Assembly (NCBI GenBank): GCA_009760855.2
Contig: WPIO01000008.1
Coordinates: 7,867,001 to 7,931,000 of the forward strand
Direction: 5' to 3'
Length of the DNA: 64,000 nt
Source of the DNA: Cristatella mucedo
Lineage: Eukaryota; Bryozoa; Phylactolaemata; Cristatellidae
A model generated the notes under the pieces. The model searched no databases and was not told the DNA's origin. It worked only from the letters and a program-made list of their open reading frames with translations. Each line of letters opens with the position of its first letter. Within the stretch, counting starts at the first letter, position 1. The position numbers and the translations under genes are program-made. This document shows positions 12,291 through 23,918 of this stretch, in pieces.

Positions 12291-12597
12291 ACCTAAGCAA
12301 GCCGCGACTTCCCCATAGAATCACTCGAGAATAAGTTATTTATCATACATGTAGACCACGTACGTCGAAACATGCTACGACGGGCCTAGCTTCAAAGCGA
12401 TCGGACCGTCAGATCTGATCTAATGAAAGCTCTGCAATCTGCCAAGATTTGTCAGGGGCTCGGCGTCTCAAATCGCTGAGCACACCTGTGACCAGCTAGT
12501 GGGTGGTGACTGTTCCAAAGACCGTGCACTGGCCAAATGTATGGGGGCCAGGATCTTGTTATGGCTATATTACCCTAACGCCAGTCTTTCCGAAACG

Positions 12598-12880
12598 TCA
12601 TAATAATAATAACAATAATACACTTGATGAAGCACCCTCAGAGAACTCAAATAACTTTTTAGGCGCTTTACATTTGCTGCAAAGAAAACACCATCGAGTG
12701 GTGAGTGGTATCATGCTTTGATAAATATCAGGGACAACATGGTTAGGGGTGACATGCACAGGGTCAGCATGCAAGTGTGGTTAGTGGCAGCATGCAGCAG
12801 TGTCAGCTCACATAAGCACATAAAGGACGAATCACGGAGACCCACTAAATGCTGTCATGAATAGGAGCGTTTTTAAATTG
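12598..12880 (-). mobile_element. LINE family A, 3' end (copy A6)
   Basis: Begins on the plus strand with an AAT-rich run and CACTTGATGAAGCACCCTCA, then GGCGCTTTACATTTGCTGC, and shares the CATGGTTAGGGGTGACATGC block with the other minus-strand copies. Confidence 0.85.
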
Positions 12881-13752
12881 GCTTGGACTAAGCTACTGCA
12901 GTCATAGGCTCACACTTGTTTTTAAGATACTCCTCGGACTCCATTGCAACTGTCGCAGGGCTAAAGGTTCAGCTAGGGATGCACGACAAACTCTGAACAC
13001 AGCTGCTACGTAAACGTGAGCACCCATCTTACCCATAAAGGTTCGTGTGCGAGCTATCATGCAAGCGATTTTCTGTAAGAGCCCTCTTGCTCGAACTGCA
13101 CTCACGAGCGCTTGCAGGCCAGCAAAGTGGTTAGGGTTAGATTCGGTATCTCTTGAACATAATGGTACCGAATTGAAATAATCTTCTCATGCAACGACCT
13201 CTATGAGGCGAAAAAAGAGTTTAATCGGACTTCCGTCTACTTCTACGGCTGGCTGACGCAGAGACAGCAGTCTTGCGTCGGAGCTCTAGGCCGGCGGTGA
13301 AAGGCTGAAACTGAACGACGAAAGAGCAGAGCAGATCAGCCGCAGATACCGATTCCTCGTTTGATCACCTGCACCACCTGTAGCTCAGATACCGCCTCGT
13401 TCGATCGCCCGAGGACAGTCACCGAGAGGCTCTTAGTAAGAACTGCTTGAAAAGCGTGAAATATTGAAAGACAGCATACTAAGCAGTTCTTGCAACAGGA
13501 CAGCTGACTCCTGACGCGAAGAAGTCGTCACTGCGTAAGCCAAGTAGGTATTTCTCTGCATCAAGAGCAAAAACGTAGCCTTAAAATGCTGGCATCTGTA
13601 CTTTTGCTAGATAGACGGAGCTGCAAAATTGCAGTAGCTCTTGTCTCTCGGAATTTCAGCACTCAGGGACGAGACGAAAGCAGGACACAACTCCCGAGCC
13701 TGGTGTTAGCAATCAGTCAGCTGATTGCAAGTATCCTCGCTCGCCAGATGGC
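12881..13752. other. Unannotated stretch
   Basis: No gene or repeat family recognised. A minus frame at 12902-13105 and a plus frame at 13586-13792 have no motif. Confidence 0.4.
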
Positions 13753-13880
13753 GGTGGTAAGAACCGACGGTGGTAAGAACCGACGGTGGTAAGAACCGAC
13801 GGTGGTAAGAACCGACGGTGGTAAGAACCGACGGTGGTAAGAACCGACGGTGGTAAGAACCGACGGTGGTAAGAACCGAC
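13753..13880. repeat. Minisatellite, 16-bp unit, 8 identical copies
   Basis: Eight perfect tandem copies of GGTGGTAAGAACCGAC, followed by a partial unit (GGTG). All copies appear identical, which suggests recent expansion or homogenisation. There are no spacers, so it is not a CRISPR array. Confidence 0.97.
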
Positions 13881-14446
13881 GGTGACAGCAGTGCAAAATG
13901 TAAATATAACAGAGTGCAGGAGACAGGGTGAAGGGTATTGTTACGATCCAAAATTAATAGCGTTATCGAGTTTGCAGGTGTAACCATGCGCGGTTCGCGA
14001 GTGGGCCAGCAAAGTACTAAACAAAACACGTTACTGAAAGGCAAAGCACTCAGCGAATGAATTGCCAAGTGACTTCACAGCATGCGACTAACAGTGAATA
14101 GCAAAGTTGAGCCTTGCTGGAGTTTTTTTTTTACAAAACCTAAAGACTTTATAGGTTAAAAACTGGCATTCCCAACATACAGTGAGAACAGTTCATTAGG
14201 TGTTAAATAAACACAATCAAAATTATTAGCAGATCGCCCTCATCAGGTATGAGCTTGCTCCGGCGCCATGCAAGTATATCTACGGATACTGCAGCACGAG
14301 CTGTACCCTACAGAATACTTTTCGACGGCCGCGCCTCAGAAAAACCGCGAAGAAGCAGGCTTTCGAGCAAGACTTCACGTCGTACGGCGGCCGAATGATT
14401 GCAGCTGCAAGCGACACGCCAGCGCTGCTTGTCACAGATTGCCTGA

Positions 14447-14616
14447 CTAGCGCTGAGATTCTGGCACGACGTTGATGTGGTACAGAGCGAGGTCGTGGTC
14501 GCTGGCTGGGCACGGTGCCCCGCTCATGAGGTCTGTACCCTCGCTAGTCTTCGGAAAAGCTATGACATCACGGATGCTGCTTGCTCCGCATGTGATGGCT
14601 ACGAGCCGGTCGATTC
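14447..14616 (-). CDS. DARS2: Mitochondrial aspartyl-tRNA synthetase, last coding exon
   Basis: The final exon of a bacterial/mitochondrial-type aspartyl-tRNA synthetase, the class II enzyme that charges tRNA-Asp with aspartate in mitochondria. It completes class II motif 3: the codon split after GGIAL of the previous exon gives [13 protein letters not shown]. It goes on [20 protein letters not shown] and APCPAS, the family's C-terminal block (usual form [22 protein letters not shown]), then ALYHINV and a TAG stop at 14447-14449. The acceptor is TATTTCTAG before the exon, phase 1, matching the donor of the preceding exon. The length after motif 3 fits the family. Neither strand shows an obvious AATAAA within 300 bases downstream in the gene's direction, so the poly(A) site is unresolved. 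Confidence 0.93.
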
Positions 14617-15116
14617 CTAGAAATACCGAGATAGCGAGGGAGCGCAGTGAACAGCATGAGCCGTACGCGAGGGGTTCAAAAGCATCAACTACAACGTCCA
14701 AATAGCACAGAGGCAGTGGTACACGAGTTATGGCACGAGCAAAGGCTTGCTGCATTGGTGGTAGAATAAAACAGAAAATTGGACTGATTTAGAAAGTGAG
14801 TGTAGTTACATAGAATATTAGGCATGGCCAAGCCGAGATATGTGTGACGTGAGAATGAAATGGCATACAAATACCAAATAGTGGGGGTGCACGACCAATT
14901 CTGAGAGAAAGACGAGAGAAAGATATAAAATAGAAATATACACACACATACATATATAGAGATGGAGAGAGATAGATATAAAGAAAAAAAGATATATATA
15001 TAAATAGAGAAGAGAAAAAAGAGACAGCTAGATAGAAAGAGTGAGAGAAAGAGCGGATGACTAGAAGGCAGCTGCTCCTGCAAGTGCAACACAGACTTCC
15101 GATCCCGAAGCCTTAC
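14617..15116 (-). other. DARS2: DARS2 intron (phase 1)
   Basis: A 500-bp intron bounded by GTAAGG (donor, 15116 side) and TATTTCTAG (acceptor, 14617 side). Its centre is a purine-rich microsatellite of GA, TA and AC repeats at about 14904-15054. Confidence 0.88.
14904..15054. repeat. Compound GA/TA/CA microsatellite
   Basis: About 150 bases of impure AGA, GATA, TATA and ACAC repeats within a DARS2 intron. Confidence 0.85.
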
Positions 15117-15321
15117 CCAGTGCAATGCCCCCGTGAGGGGGGCAGCCTGATCGCAGGGCCCTGAGCAGGTGAGCCAGCTGCTCCGACGGGAGCACAGGGT
15201 CGCTGCTAGAGCCGAGCACGGAATCGAGGACGTGCTTCTGCAGCTGCCAATCATGGATGCGAATGGAGCCACCGCCCACCTCACTTCCGTTGAGAACCAG
15301 GTCGTAGTGCAGGCTTCGTGC
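15117..15321 (-). CDS. DARS2: Mitochondrial aspartyl-tRNA synthetase, penultimate coding exon
   Basis: A 205-bp exon, 68 codons plus one base. It starts [19 protein letters not shown] and continues [13 protein letters not shown], which is the family's LVLNGxExGGGSxRIH signature in the aminoacyl-adenylate pocket. It then runs through a variable helical stretch ([14 protein letters not shown]) to CPPHGGIAL, the first half of class II motif 3. The acceptor is TGGCCTAG (15322 side); the donor is GTAAGG after the first base of the next codon. Compared with human DARS2 as I recall it, spacing is close to colinear, with a few extra residues before SEQL. The phase at the 5' end (0) matches the exon at 19.6 kb, and at the 3' end (1) the final exon. 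Confidence 0.95.
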
Positions 15322-15934
15322 CTAGGCCACAGATGAGTTATGCTCTTGCAAAGGCACGGCCAAGCCACAACTGACGGAAAAGTGCCATCGATTAGCCCGG
15401 CCAATAAAGCAACGGCCGTAAAATAAATGCGGTACAGCAAGAGCTCGCGGACACGTTTCCAATCAGTACAGCAGAACAAGCCGGCCTCGCAGGGGCCATT
15501 CTTCCTGTACTTTGCCAAGAACGCTCGGAACCAACCGACCCTGCAAGAAGGTCGACATTGCAAGGGCAACAGGTAAAGGTAATAACACACACACACACAC
15601 TCCCTCTCTCTGAGAAATCGCCATCAAATGGAGGCAAGCCAACGTGTAGCACAAAGCCAAGTGAATCATCACTTCTTCAGGTCACGTTCGACAAGCATTA
15701 GCCCAGGCATCTCCTATCACTAGCCACAATTACTACATTCGTAGCAACACATGCTCCTCTCCTCTCTCCTCCACGGCTCGAGACTGGCAATGTTATCGCA
15801 CTTAGCACAGAAGGTATATTTTCGGTATGCCACACACATTTCCATATTTCCATCTTACACGCGGAGAAAAAAATGGGTCTGCACTGGCAGTACGAATTGT
15901 AGCATGTAACTCCCGACTGGTTTGGAATGAGCAG

Positions 15935-15936
<2 letters not shown>

Positions 15937-15985
<49 letters not shown>

Positions 15986-15994
15986 TATATATAC

Positions 15995-16043
<49 letters not shown>

Positions 16044-16050
16044 TATATAC

Positions 16051-16085
<35 letters not shown>

Positions 16086-16143
16086 CATATATATACATAT
16101 ATATATACACACATATATATACACACACACACACATATATATA
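15937..16143. repeat. (AT)n / (ATAC)n microsatellite
   Basis: About 207 bases of alternating AT with regular ACAC and ACAT interruptions. It gives long artificial open frames of Tyr-Ile or Cys-Val type in several phases on both strands; these are not genes. Confidence 0.97.
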
Positions 16144-16751
16144 GTAACCCTTTCATGTTGCAGCGCTAGAAAGAATGAGGTGGGGGTAATCGGAAGTTGA
16201 ACTCATGACCCATAATCAATAGGCAACCAGCGACGAAAGGTCCAAGCTAGGTTTATAACTGTCTTTATAAGAACGTCTTCAAACAATTATTAAAAATAAT
16301 CTAAGAAAATTGTCTTTACTTAGACGCTCAGAGCTTCAGGAGGTAATGGAAATAGGATTGTCATCATAGGAGCTCTACCGTCTCCAATACAAAAGTAACT
16401 ACACTGCTGGCATAACTTTTGTTGCACCCCATACTTCAGAGTGAATTTCGCAAAACTGAACGCAAACGTGCAGATATCAATCGAGCGAAGGGCAACGGAG
16501 CACTCTTAAACTTGCCAGAATAAAGCCAAAGCGAACAAGAAATGCATGACCTCCATACCTAAAAACCAGGAATCTGATTATTTTGCCACAAAAAGTGACG
16601 TAATGACGAAGCAGACGACATTCTGGATCAGTGATTGCCACATTCAGGCATATAAATGTAGGGGAAGGTCACAAGTGAGACGCTGGCTGGATTTTGAGAC
16701 GGGTGCTGTTCTCCGTCTTGAGCAAGCAATATTTTTACTTTAACTTCCAGT

Positions 16752-18300
16752 TTGTACGTCCAGTTCATTTACAAGCGAATTTGGAGAACTAAGAAAGTCG
16801 GTGGAGCATCGAATACACTGTCTGGAACATGCTTACCGAAAGTGAAATCACGAGCGCTGCGTCTGCTGCGTCGCTGGACAATATCGCTACACCTGAAAGC
16901 CCAGCTAGTACTAGAAATACGCTCGTCTAAACGTGATACATCGCCTGACATTAACTTAAGGTTATTACTTCCCTGACAGCAAATTGTAAAGTGTCTGGAT
17001 AGAGATTTGGTTTGCTCAAACTGCTATACAAAAGACATTTTACTGTTATTATTGTTTTTATGATTATATATCGAGTTACACATTATGCAGCAAGCTGAAA
17101 ACGACTGCCTGAGTCGTCAGTTTGTGGTGGCACGGGGACGTGCACAGTAGCAGTGGGGAAGCAGGAGTGGCGAGCACACGGCTCACTGCTCTCATTTCCT
17201 CGCTGCCTCGCGCTACGCCCGATCCACGGCCCAACGCCGAAGAGCGTCTAGATCGACAGCATCTACGAAGGGGCAAACGTCGGCATCTCGCTGGACAGCA
17301 CTTGGTAACAAATGCAATTGCTATACAATCTTCGAATTGCTGAGACCGCGGTGTGGTATAACCTGAAGATCACGGTTCCAACCTAAATCATCGATAACGT
17401 CAAGAGACCTGTCTGCACACATTGCATTGCACCCGCTAGGACCATATATAGGACATTAGGAGTCGAGTAGATGAAGCATCTTCGCTCGGAACGAAAAATT
17501 AGAAATAATGTCATGCATTAAAAGTTGCTCATTTGGAGTGGGCTGGCGCAGGAGCACACCCGATACGCAATGACTGGAGAAAAATAAACGTTGAAAAACT
17601 CAAAAACTTGTTTATCAAGCATGATTTTACTCAACATTCAATTGCATTTCCCTTTGCAGCAAATGTAAAGCACCTAGAGAGAGAGAGATTGAGTTCTCTG
17701 AGGGCGCTTTATCGAATGCATTATTATTAAAAACTCGAATGGTACAATGCGAGCATGTTCACCATTTTTGGTAACTGAAAATGTATACAATACGTGCATC
17801 ACAGCTCCAATGAAGGTTTCGATGATAACCGCCTTCAGATGAGGGTGAAATTTTGCAGCCGCCAGGGAGTCAGGGGCTGGGACTGCATGTGTAGAGCAAA
17901 CCCGACATCATGACGCAAGATGCCTATATTCAACTACTCCAGAAAGCTGCGGCTCATAGTCCAGTGAGCCATATGGGAGATATTACTCTTTTCGAAACAG
18001 GGCAATGAGCCTATGCATGTGGCTGAGTGATATTTTTCCTGCCTTACTTATGGAATTTAAATTAGGGTTATTGTGTTAGCAGCGATGCCCAGTCACTCTT
18101 CAGACCTAAATCCCATTGAGCGGCGGCTCTGCGGTGACGTGGATAGCTTAGGAATCGCTTTTCCTAAGTTTTCAGGACGTTTGGAGAACGATAAGGTCAT
18201 AAGTGTGCGAAGGCTTAGTTTGCTCGATGCAGAGGACGCTCGGGCTGGCTATTGCCAATCTCGGTGGCGCAATTTCATTTTTGCACTAAAAAGCTGATAC
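16752..18300 (+). pseudogene. Possible Tc1/mariner-like transposase remnant
   Basis: The clearest part is MPSHSSDLNPIERRLCGDVD at about 18085-18144, which matches the Tc1 family block around the third catalytic acid (PAQSPDLNPIENLWGD). Upstream, at about 17910-18000, MTQDAYIQLLQKAAAHSPVS followed by GDITLFETG resembles the family's YIxLLxxxxxP...GDNFxFQQD block in another frame. A weaker helix-turn-helix-like stretch (ALRLLRRWTISLHLKAQL) lies at 16855-16915. Stops and frame changes separate these parts, and a LINE tail (copy A7) lies between. It may be one decayed element or two. The third catalytic motif is reasonably clear; the rest is tentative. Confidence 0.5.
17607..17730 (+). mobile_element. 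LINE family A, extreme 3' end (copy A7)
   Basis: Only the last 120 bases are present: GTTTATCAAGCATG, GCAGCAAATGTAAAGCACC, a slightly expanded GA run, GATTGAGTTCTCTGAGGGCG and a short ATT tail. Confidence 0.85.
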
Positions 18301-18330
18301 ACTTGCACTACAACTTCGGTTACATGGTAC

Positions 18331-19641
18331 AAAAGCGTACTGAATATACTTCGCATGAGTACAACAGGTTCCAGTAACGTCATTTACACCAGAAGCGAAA
18401 CATTCGGTGCCAGGCGGCCATTTTTGGCAGCTCCGACGATACTTCTGCTACTTCGAGTGAACGTTTCTTGCTTGATATGCACGTGCGGCCGTCGTACGGC
18501 TTTGATCGAGAATCGTACTTTGTGCTTCTTCAGCGGTGTTAGAACCTGGACTGCGAGTACTTTTTTATAGCGAAAACTGGTAATAATTTTCTGCCTGTTC
18601 TTGAATGAAAGTCGAGAGCCACCTAATCGCGCTTACAGTATTTTGACATGCAGTTCTCCGTTGCTGTTCGCACGTTTGACGGGCATTCCAAGCTTCAGCC
18701 TTGAACAAAATTCATCCACGGGTACTAGCAAATTCTGGGGCGTGACAAAGCTCACAGCAGCCAATGTATGTACATAATCGCCTCATCAAAGGCAGGCACA
18801 ATGCTTAATTTAAGGCACGAGTGTGCATACAACGACTACGATTTCACAGATATCAGTATAAAAGTATCGCACACACCCGGCAGGCACATCTCCGGACTAG
18901 GATATGATCTTGGGTCACGGGACTTCGGTCCAAACACCACATATCGATTTTCGCGAGAGCAAGCCTGCGTCGTCGGCTATGTCAAAATTACATAAAGGCC
19001 TAGCTCACTAAGTTTTGGTTTCTGCATTCTTGCAATTTAAACCCCCCCCCCGAGAGACGTTCGGTTTCTGCACTGCAGATCTATTGAGTACATGCAAGAG
19101 ACCGACTGACCAGCCATCGCAGACTTCTCGCGTAAAAACTGAAACTAACTAAAAAACTGAAACTAACTACAATGGCATTTGAGGACCGTAAGTGCATACA
19201 TTGCAAAACAGCTGCAAGGTGCAAGCCACTTTTCTAGTACGGGAGTTCGAAATTTTTACGACTACCGAGCCCGAACGTTTGCTGAAAGACTCGATCGGCA
19301 GAAAGTCTCGTGCTCAGTCAGATCAGGGACCAAACCTGGTGGCCTTGGCCACTCCCTTGATGACAAATCGAGTGACTTGCAACCTCACCCAACATGTGCA
19401 AGGCGACAGACACTACGATCGCCAAAATAAAACTAAAAATCTGCTGCCGGCTGCAGCCACTTTGCAGACATAAATTTAAAGCATCTACTGCATTCGAGCA
19501 GACACTGATGGTACGAGGTGCTTGCCGATGGACACGCGACCTTCATACTGCTCTCCGAGGCAGCCCAGTACAAGCGCAATTTCGAGCACGTTGGGTAGGT
19601 AGGTAGGTGGGCTCACCCTCAGGCTGCTGAAAAGCACTGAC
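18331..19641. other. Unannotated part of the large DARS2 intron
   Basis: Short plus-strand frames at 18355-18570, 18768-18995 and 19179-19473 lack recognisable domains. A run of nine C lies at about 19042. Nothing else supported. Confidence 0.4.
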
Positions 19642-19945
19642 CTTCAGCGGGTCGGTATACACGAGCTCAGCATCGTCGGGATGCGGCGCAGTGAACGGGT
19701 GATGGGCAGATTCCAGCCTTCGGCTACCGTCTTCAGCCGGAAGGAAGAGTGGGAAATCTTCGACCCACAAAAACTTGAAATCTTTGTCATCGTACAATGG
19801 AGAGCTCGTGTCTACAGCGAGCCGCATGATTGGAGCCCACCGTGAACGATGCACCGCCAATGCGAACAAGAGCGAGGGACGCCGAGGCAGTCGGCAGAGA
19901 GACAGCTTGTGCTCGCTGCCGACGATGAACAACCGCGACGCAAGA
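19642..19945 (-). CDS. DARS2: Mitochondrial aspartyl-tRNA synthetase, internal exon
   Basis: The strongest segment is [18 protein letters not shown], then [17 protein letters not shown] and ELVYTDPLK, the family's FLWVxDFPLF...[10 protein letters not shown]...LLYTEP block leading into the catalytic core. The donor AAG/GTCAGT at 19642/19641 is in phase 0 and joins to ARSLHYD of the next exon, as in human DARS2. Upstream the frame stays open and includes [12 protein letters not shown] near 19932-19900, which lines up with the LLTAGEHNK region before the core, so I chose an acceptor at CTTATGCAAG (exon from 19945). This gives about 13 more residues between the two blocks than the human enzyme. 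An alternative acceptor GCTGTAG would start the exon at 19811. Upstream exons (tRNA-binding domain, motifs 1 and 2) were not found. Confidence 0.88.
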
Positions 19946-20005
19946 CTTGCATAAGGATGGACAACTTGTAGGGTACAACTTGTTCTTTCCTGTAGCAGCT
20001 ATCTC

Positions 20006-21001
<996 letters not shown>

Positions 21002-21081
21002 ACTGCAGGGTCAGAGCTACCACTGCAGGGTCAGAGCTACCACTGCAGGGTCAGAGCTACCACTGCAGGGTCAGAGCTACC
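21002..21081. repeat. Minisatellite, 20-bp unit, 4 copies
   Basis: Four identical tandem copies of ACTGCAGGGTCAGAGCTACC, with a partial copy following (ACTAACTGACCC). Confidence 0.96.
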
Positions 21082-21184
21082 ACTAACTGACCCAGTAGAA
21101 GGGAAGTGTACCTACCATAGCTGGTCAAATGGTCCATTGATTTTAACGGGCAGCCTTGTGTCTGCGTTTGCTAGTCGAACATCA

Positions 21185-21348
21185 AGGTACTAGCTGATTT
21201 AACAGCCACATTTTAAATGTGGCAGAAGAGCCTAAACGGCTATCCCTACGGCTTGCAGTTGGCAATAAAGAATCGCCCACTGCAGGATTCGAACCCACGA
21301 CCTCGGTCGTGAAGAGTGAGCACCTTATGATGAGATCTCGGCCATGAT
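21185..21348 (-). mobile_element. tRNA-derived SINE (copy S1)
   Basis: On the minus strand this has a tRNA-like head with B box GGGTTCGAATCCTGC (21281-21296) preceded by ACCGAGGTCGT, then a body with GATAGCCGTTTAGGCTCTTC and a 3' end close to ATGTGGCTGTTAAATCAGC. The same order recurs at 57.9 kb and 62.6 kb in the same orientation. The head is too altered to be a working tRNA gene: it lacks a complete acceptor stem. Confidence 0.8.
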
Positions 21349-21671
21349 AAGGCAACAAGGCAGAATTGCTAGCTACAGTGGCGGCTCTAGGCAGATTGCA
21401 TTATCATCCTAGTCAGGCTATCGGTTATATGTGCAAAGGCGAGCCTGACCGAGCCTTTGCCCTACCGCTCAGCCGGAAGTTACTCCGACTTCAGCCCTAA
21501 TCTCGTGGCACGGTCCTTTGTTGGCAATTGTGGCTCTTCACTCTTTGCCTCTCAGCTGAAAGGCTGTCAACTGCTGAAGACAGCCTACCCTAGGTCAGTC
21601 AACTCCACACACAACAATCGGTAGCTTGAAGGTTATCAACATACCAAGAACGCTCTGCATGTAGACATAGA

Positions 21672-21875
<204 letters not shown>

Positions 21876-23841
21876 AGCAGTACACGAGTAGCAGGACAGG
21901 AAGGATGCTTGCTGACATAGCCTGGTTCTTGCACAGGCTATTCGCACAAGATTGCTAGAAGTTCCAGCACTAGGTTCCTTTGCACCGGTTCCTGCACAAG
22001 CAGACCCTCTTTAGCTCCGATTGATCAGAACACCCTACCCGGCTCAGAGTGTAACTAGGACAGCTTGGACGGTGCAAGCGATCGGCAACGATACAATGTG
22101 CACCGCGATGGAGCATGCCCAAGCTTCGGTAGTCAATGCCCTCTCAAGAATCAGACGGCCCATCCCACCAGAGAGCAGAGCTACGCACTCACACACAGAT
22201 TTGTTCCGGTGCTAAGTGCGGCACATACACAGGGCTGCCGCTGCCGGGGATTGTGGGGCGTTCGTAAAAGTACCACCTTGTCCTCAGTTAGAAAGCATTA
22301 GCATGCCAAAACCAGATTCAGGTTTGATTTCTTTAATGATCAAGAGATCAGCAGTTAGAAGGCTAGCGTATCAACTTGAATCGTCAGGCTGAGCTGCACG
22401 TCTCGGCCAGGAAGTAATGACATCGGCGGCGCTGCTCTATCCTATCTGCCTGCCTCCGACTAGAGGCAAATATGCAAAGGGAACTGGTACAAACTGGTCG
22501 GCTACCACGGCAAGCCAGAGGCTCCAGGATGGCTGAAGCTTTTGTCACGGACACGTGTGCCAGTGCATCCTAGGGTTCCCAGCTGGCAGCTTCAACTAGT
22601 CCAGCCCCTCTCTAACCGTGCAATCACGAAGAGGCTGACCGCACGCACCCACACGGTGGATATGCAGGGGATCATGGGTTCGTCACTCCAGGAAGCCCGA
22701 CCGACGGACAATTCCTTTAGGATAATTTACATAGCAAGCCTACACACCTGACGATGCTGTGCACCTTGTGCGCAAACTCGGGGCACAGCATGCAATGTCT
22801 GAAACACCTGCCTTGCACTTTTAAATGATAACAGCTTTGCTCACGGTAACACATAAGCACACCAAACTCGGGTTCGTTGCAAGGTCACACCAGGTCACTC
22901 CATCGCCAACGGTCACCATCATACCATCACAACTTGGTTCTTAGACGATGACCGATTGTTCGTCGATGCCCCAATTAAAGGCAGGATACGGTATGCTGAG
23001 TGCTGCTGCAGGCAGAGTCTAACAATGCAGTGCACGTCTCTTCAGGTGCATTCTAACCTCATTTCTAAGCACTGACCGAGTTTTGCCTCAAACAAGTCTG
23101 CGTCCGGCTAGCAAGAGAAAATACGATAGCTGCCTCCCCCTCGAGCAGCGCTCTTTCCAGATGCTCCAGCTGCCACAAAAACTGCTAATGACCTGTGGGC
23201 CTCGATGCTAGGTTTCCCATTTCCTGACACATTACTCGTGAACTAGCCGAGGAAGGAGTCAAACAATATGCAGCACCACATGCCTCTCAGCTCTTGCCAA
23301 CATAACGCCATTGCAAAATCAATAGGAAACCACCAGTGGCACATCAGGCATAATAATTGAGCATGCATGTCTAAAGCGATTCTGCATGGATGCTAGTTCA
23401 GGCATTGCTTGCTTAGCAGGGTCTAGGCGTCACTTGCAGGAATTATAAGTGAACTTTAGGCCTGCGATGCAATGGCCTCGATACAACAAGAGGGAGTGAG
23501 GCTCGGTCAAAGGGGGCAGCACAATGCACCGGCGGCACGAACTGGCTGCAACATGGCGGCACGCCAGCCGCTCACGCATCTCGAGCGTGAGTGGCTGCCC
23601 TGAGGAGCGGAGGAGCATGGGACTTATTGGAGCCCTGATGATAGTTCGATCGATCGTACTTTCACTGTCACTAAGCAGCAAAGCAGTCGTCCGTTTCCAA
23701 ACCGATGGGTCGCCGATAAGTAAACAGCGCACACGTTCGACGAAACGTGTCCGATGATGGACACGACTGCACCTCATGCATCGAGCAAACATCACACTTC
23801 AGCTTTCATCCTACGCTCACTAGCTGCAACTTCACAGGCAT
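21876..23841. other. Unannotated stretch
   Basis: Open frames such as 22065-22301 plus and 23430-23795 minus have no recognised domain. I searched this region by eye for 5' exons of DARS2 without success. Confidence 0.35.

Positions 23842-23915
<74 letters not shown>
23842..23915. repeat. (CA)n microsatellite
   Basis: About 74 bases of pure CA. Confidence 0.97.

Positions 23916-23918
<3 letters not shown>

Larger units (their letters stand above)
15322..19641 (-). other. DARS2: DARS2 intron (phase 0), 4.3 kb
   Basis: Bounded by donor GTCAGT after the AAG codon at 19642 and acceptor TGGCCTAG before 15321. It holds a short CA run (about 15589-15600), the AT/ACAT microsatellite at 15937-16143, a Tc1-like transposase remnant and a LINE 3' end. 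Open frames inside it are shadows of these repeats or chance. Confidence 0.85.

Noticed and set aside
13753-13880. CRISPR-like array
   Set aside because: Direct tandem repeats with no spacers in an animal genome.
13706-14068. 120-codon minus frame with repeated SVLTTVGSYHRRFLPP
   Set aside because: The repeat is the 16-bp minisatellite read in frame; nothing else in it looks like a protein family.
15698-16169. Long Tyr-Ile and Cys-Val open frames
   Set aside because: They are translations of the AT/ATAC microsatellite in several frames on both strands.
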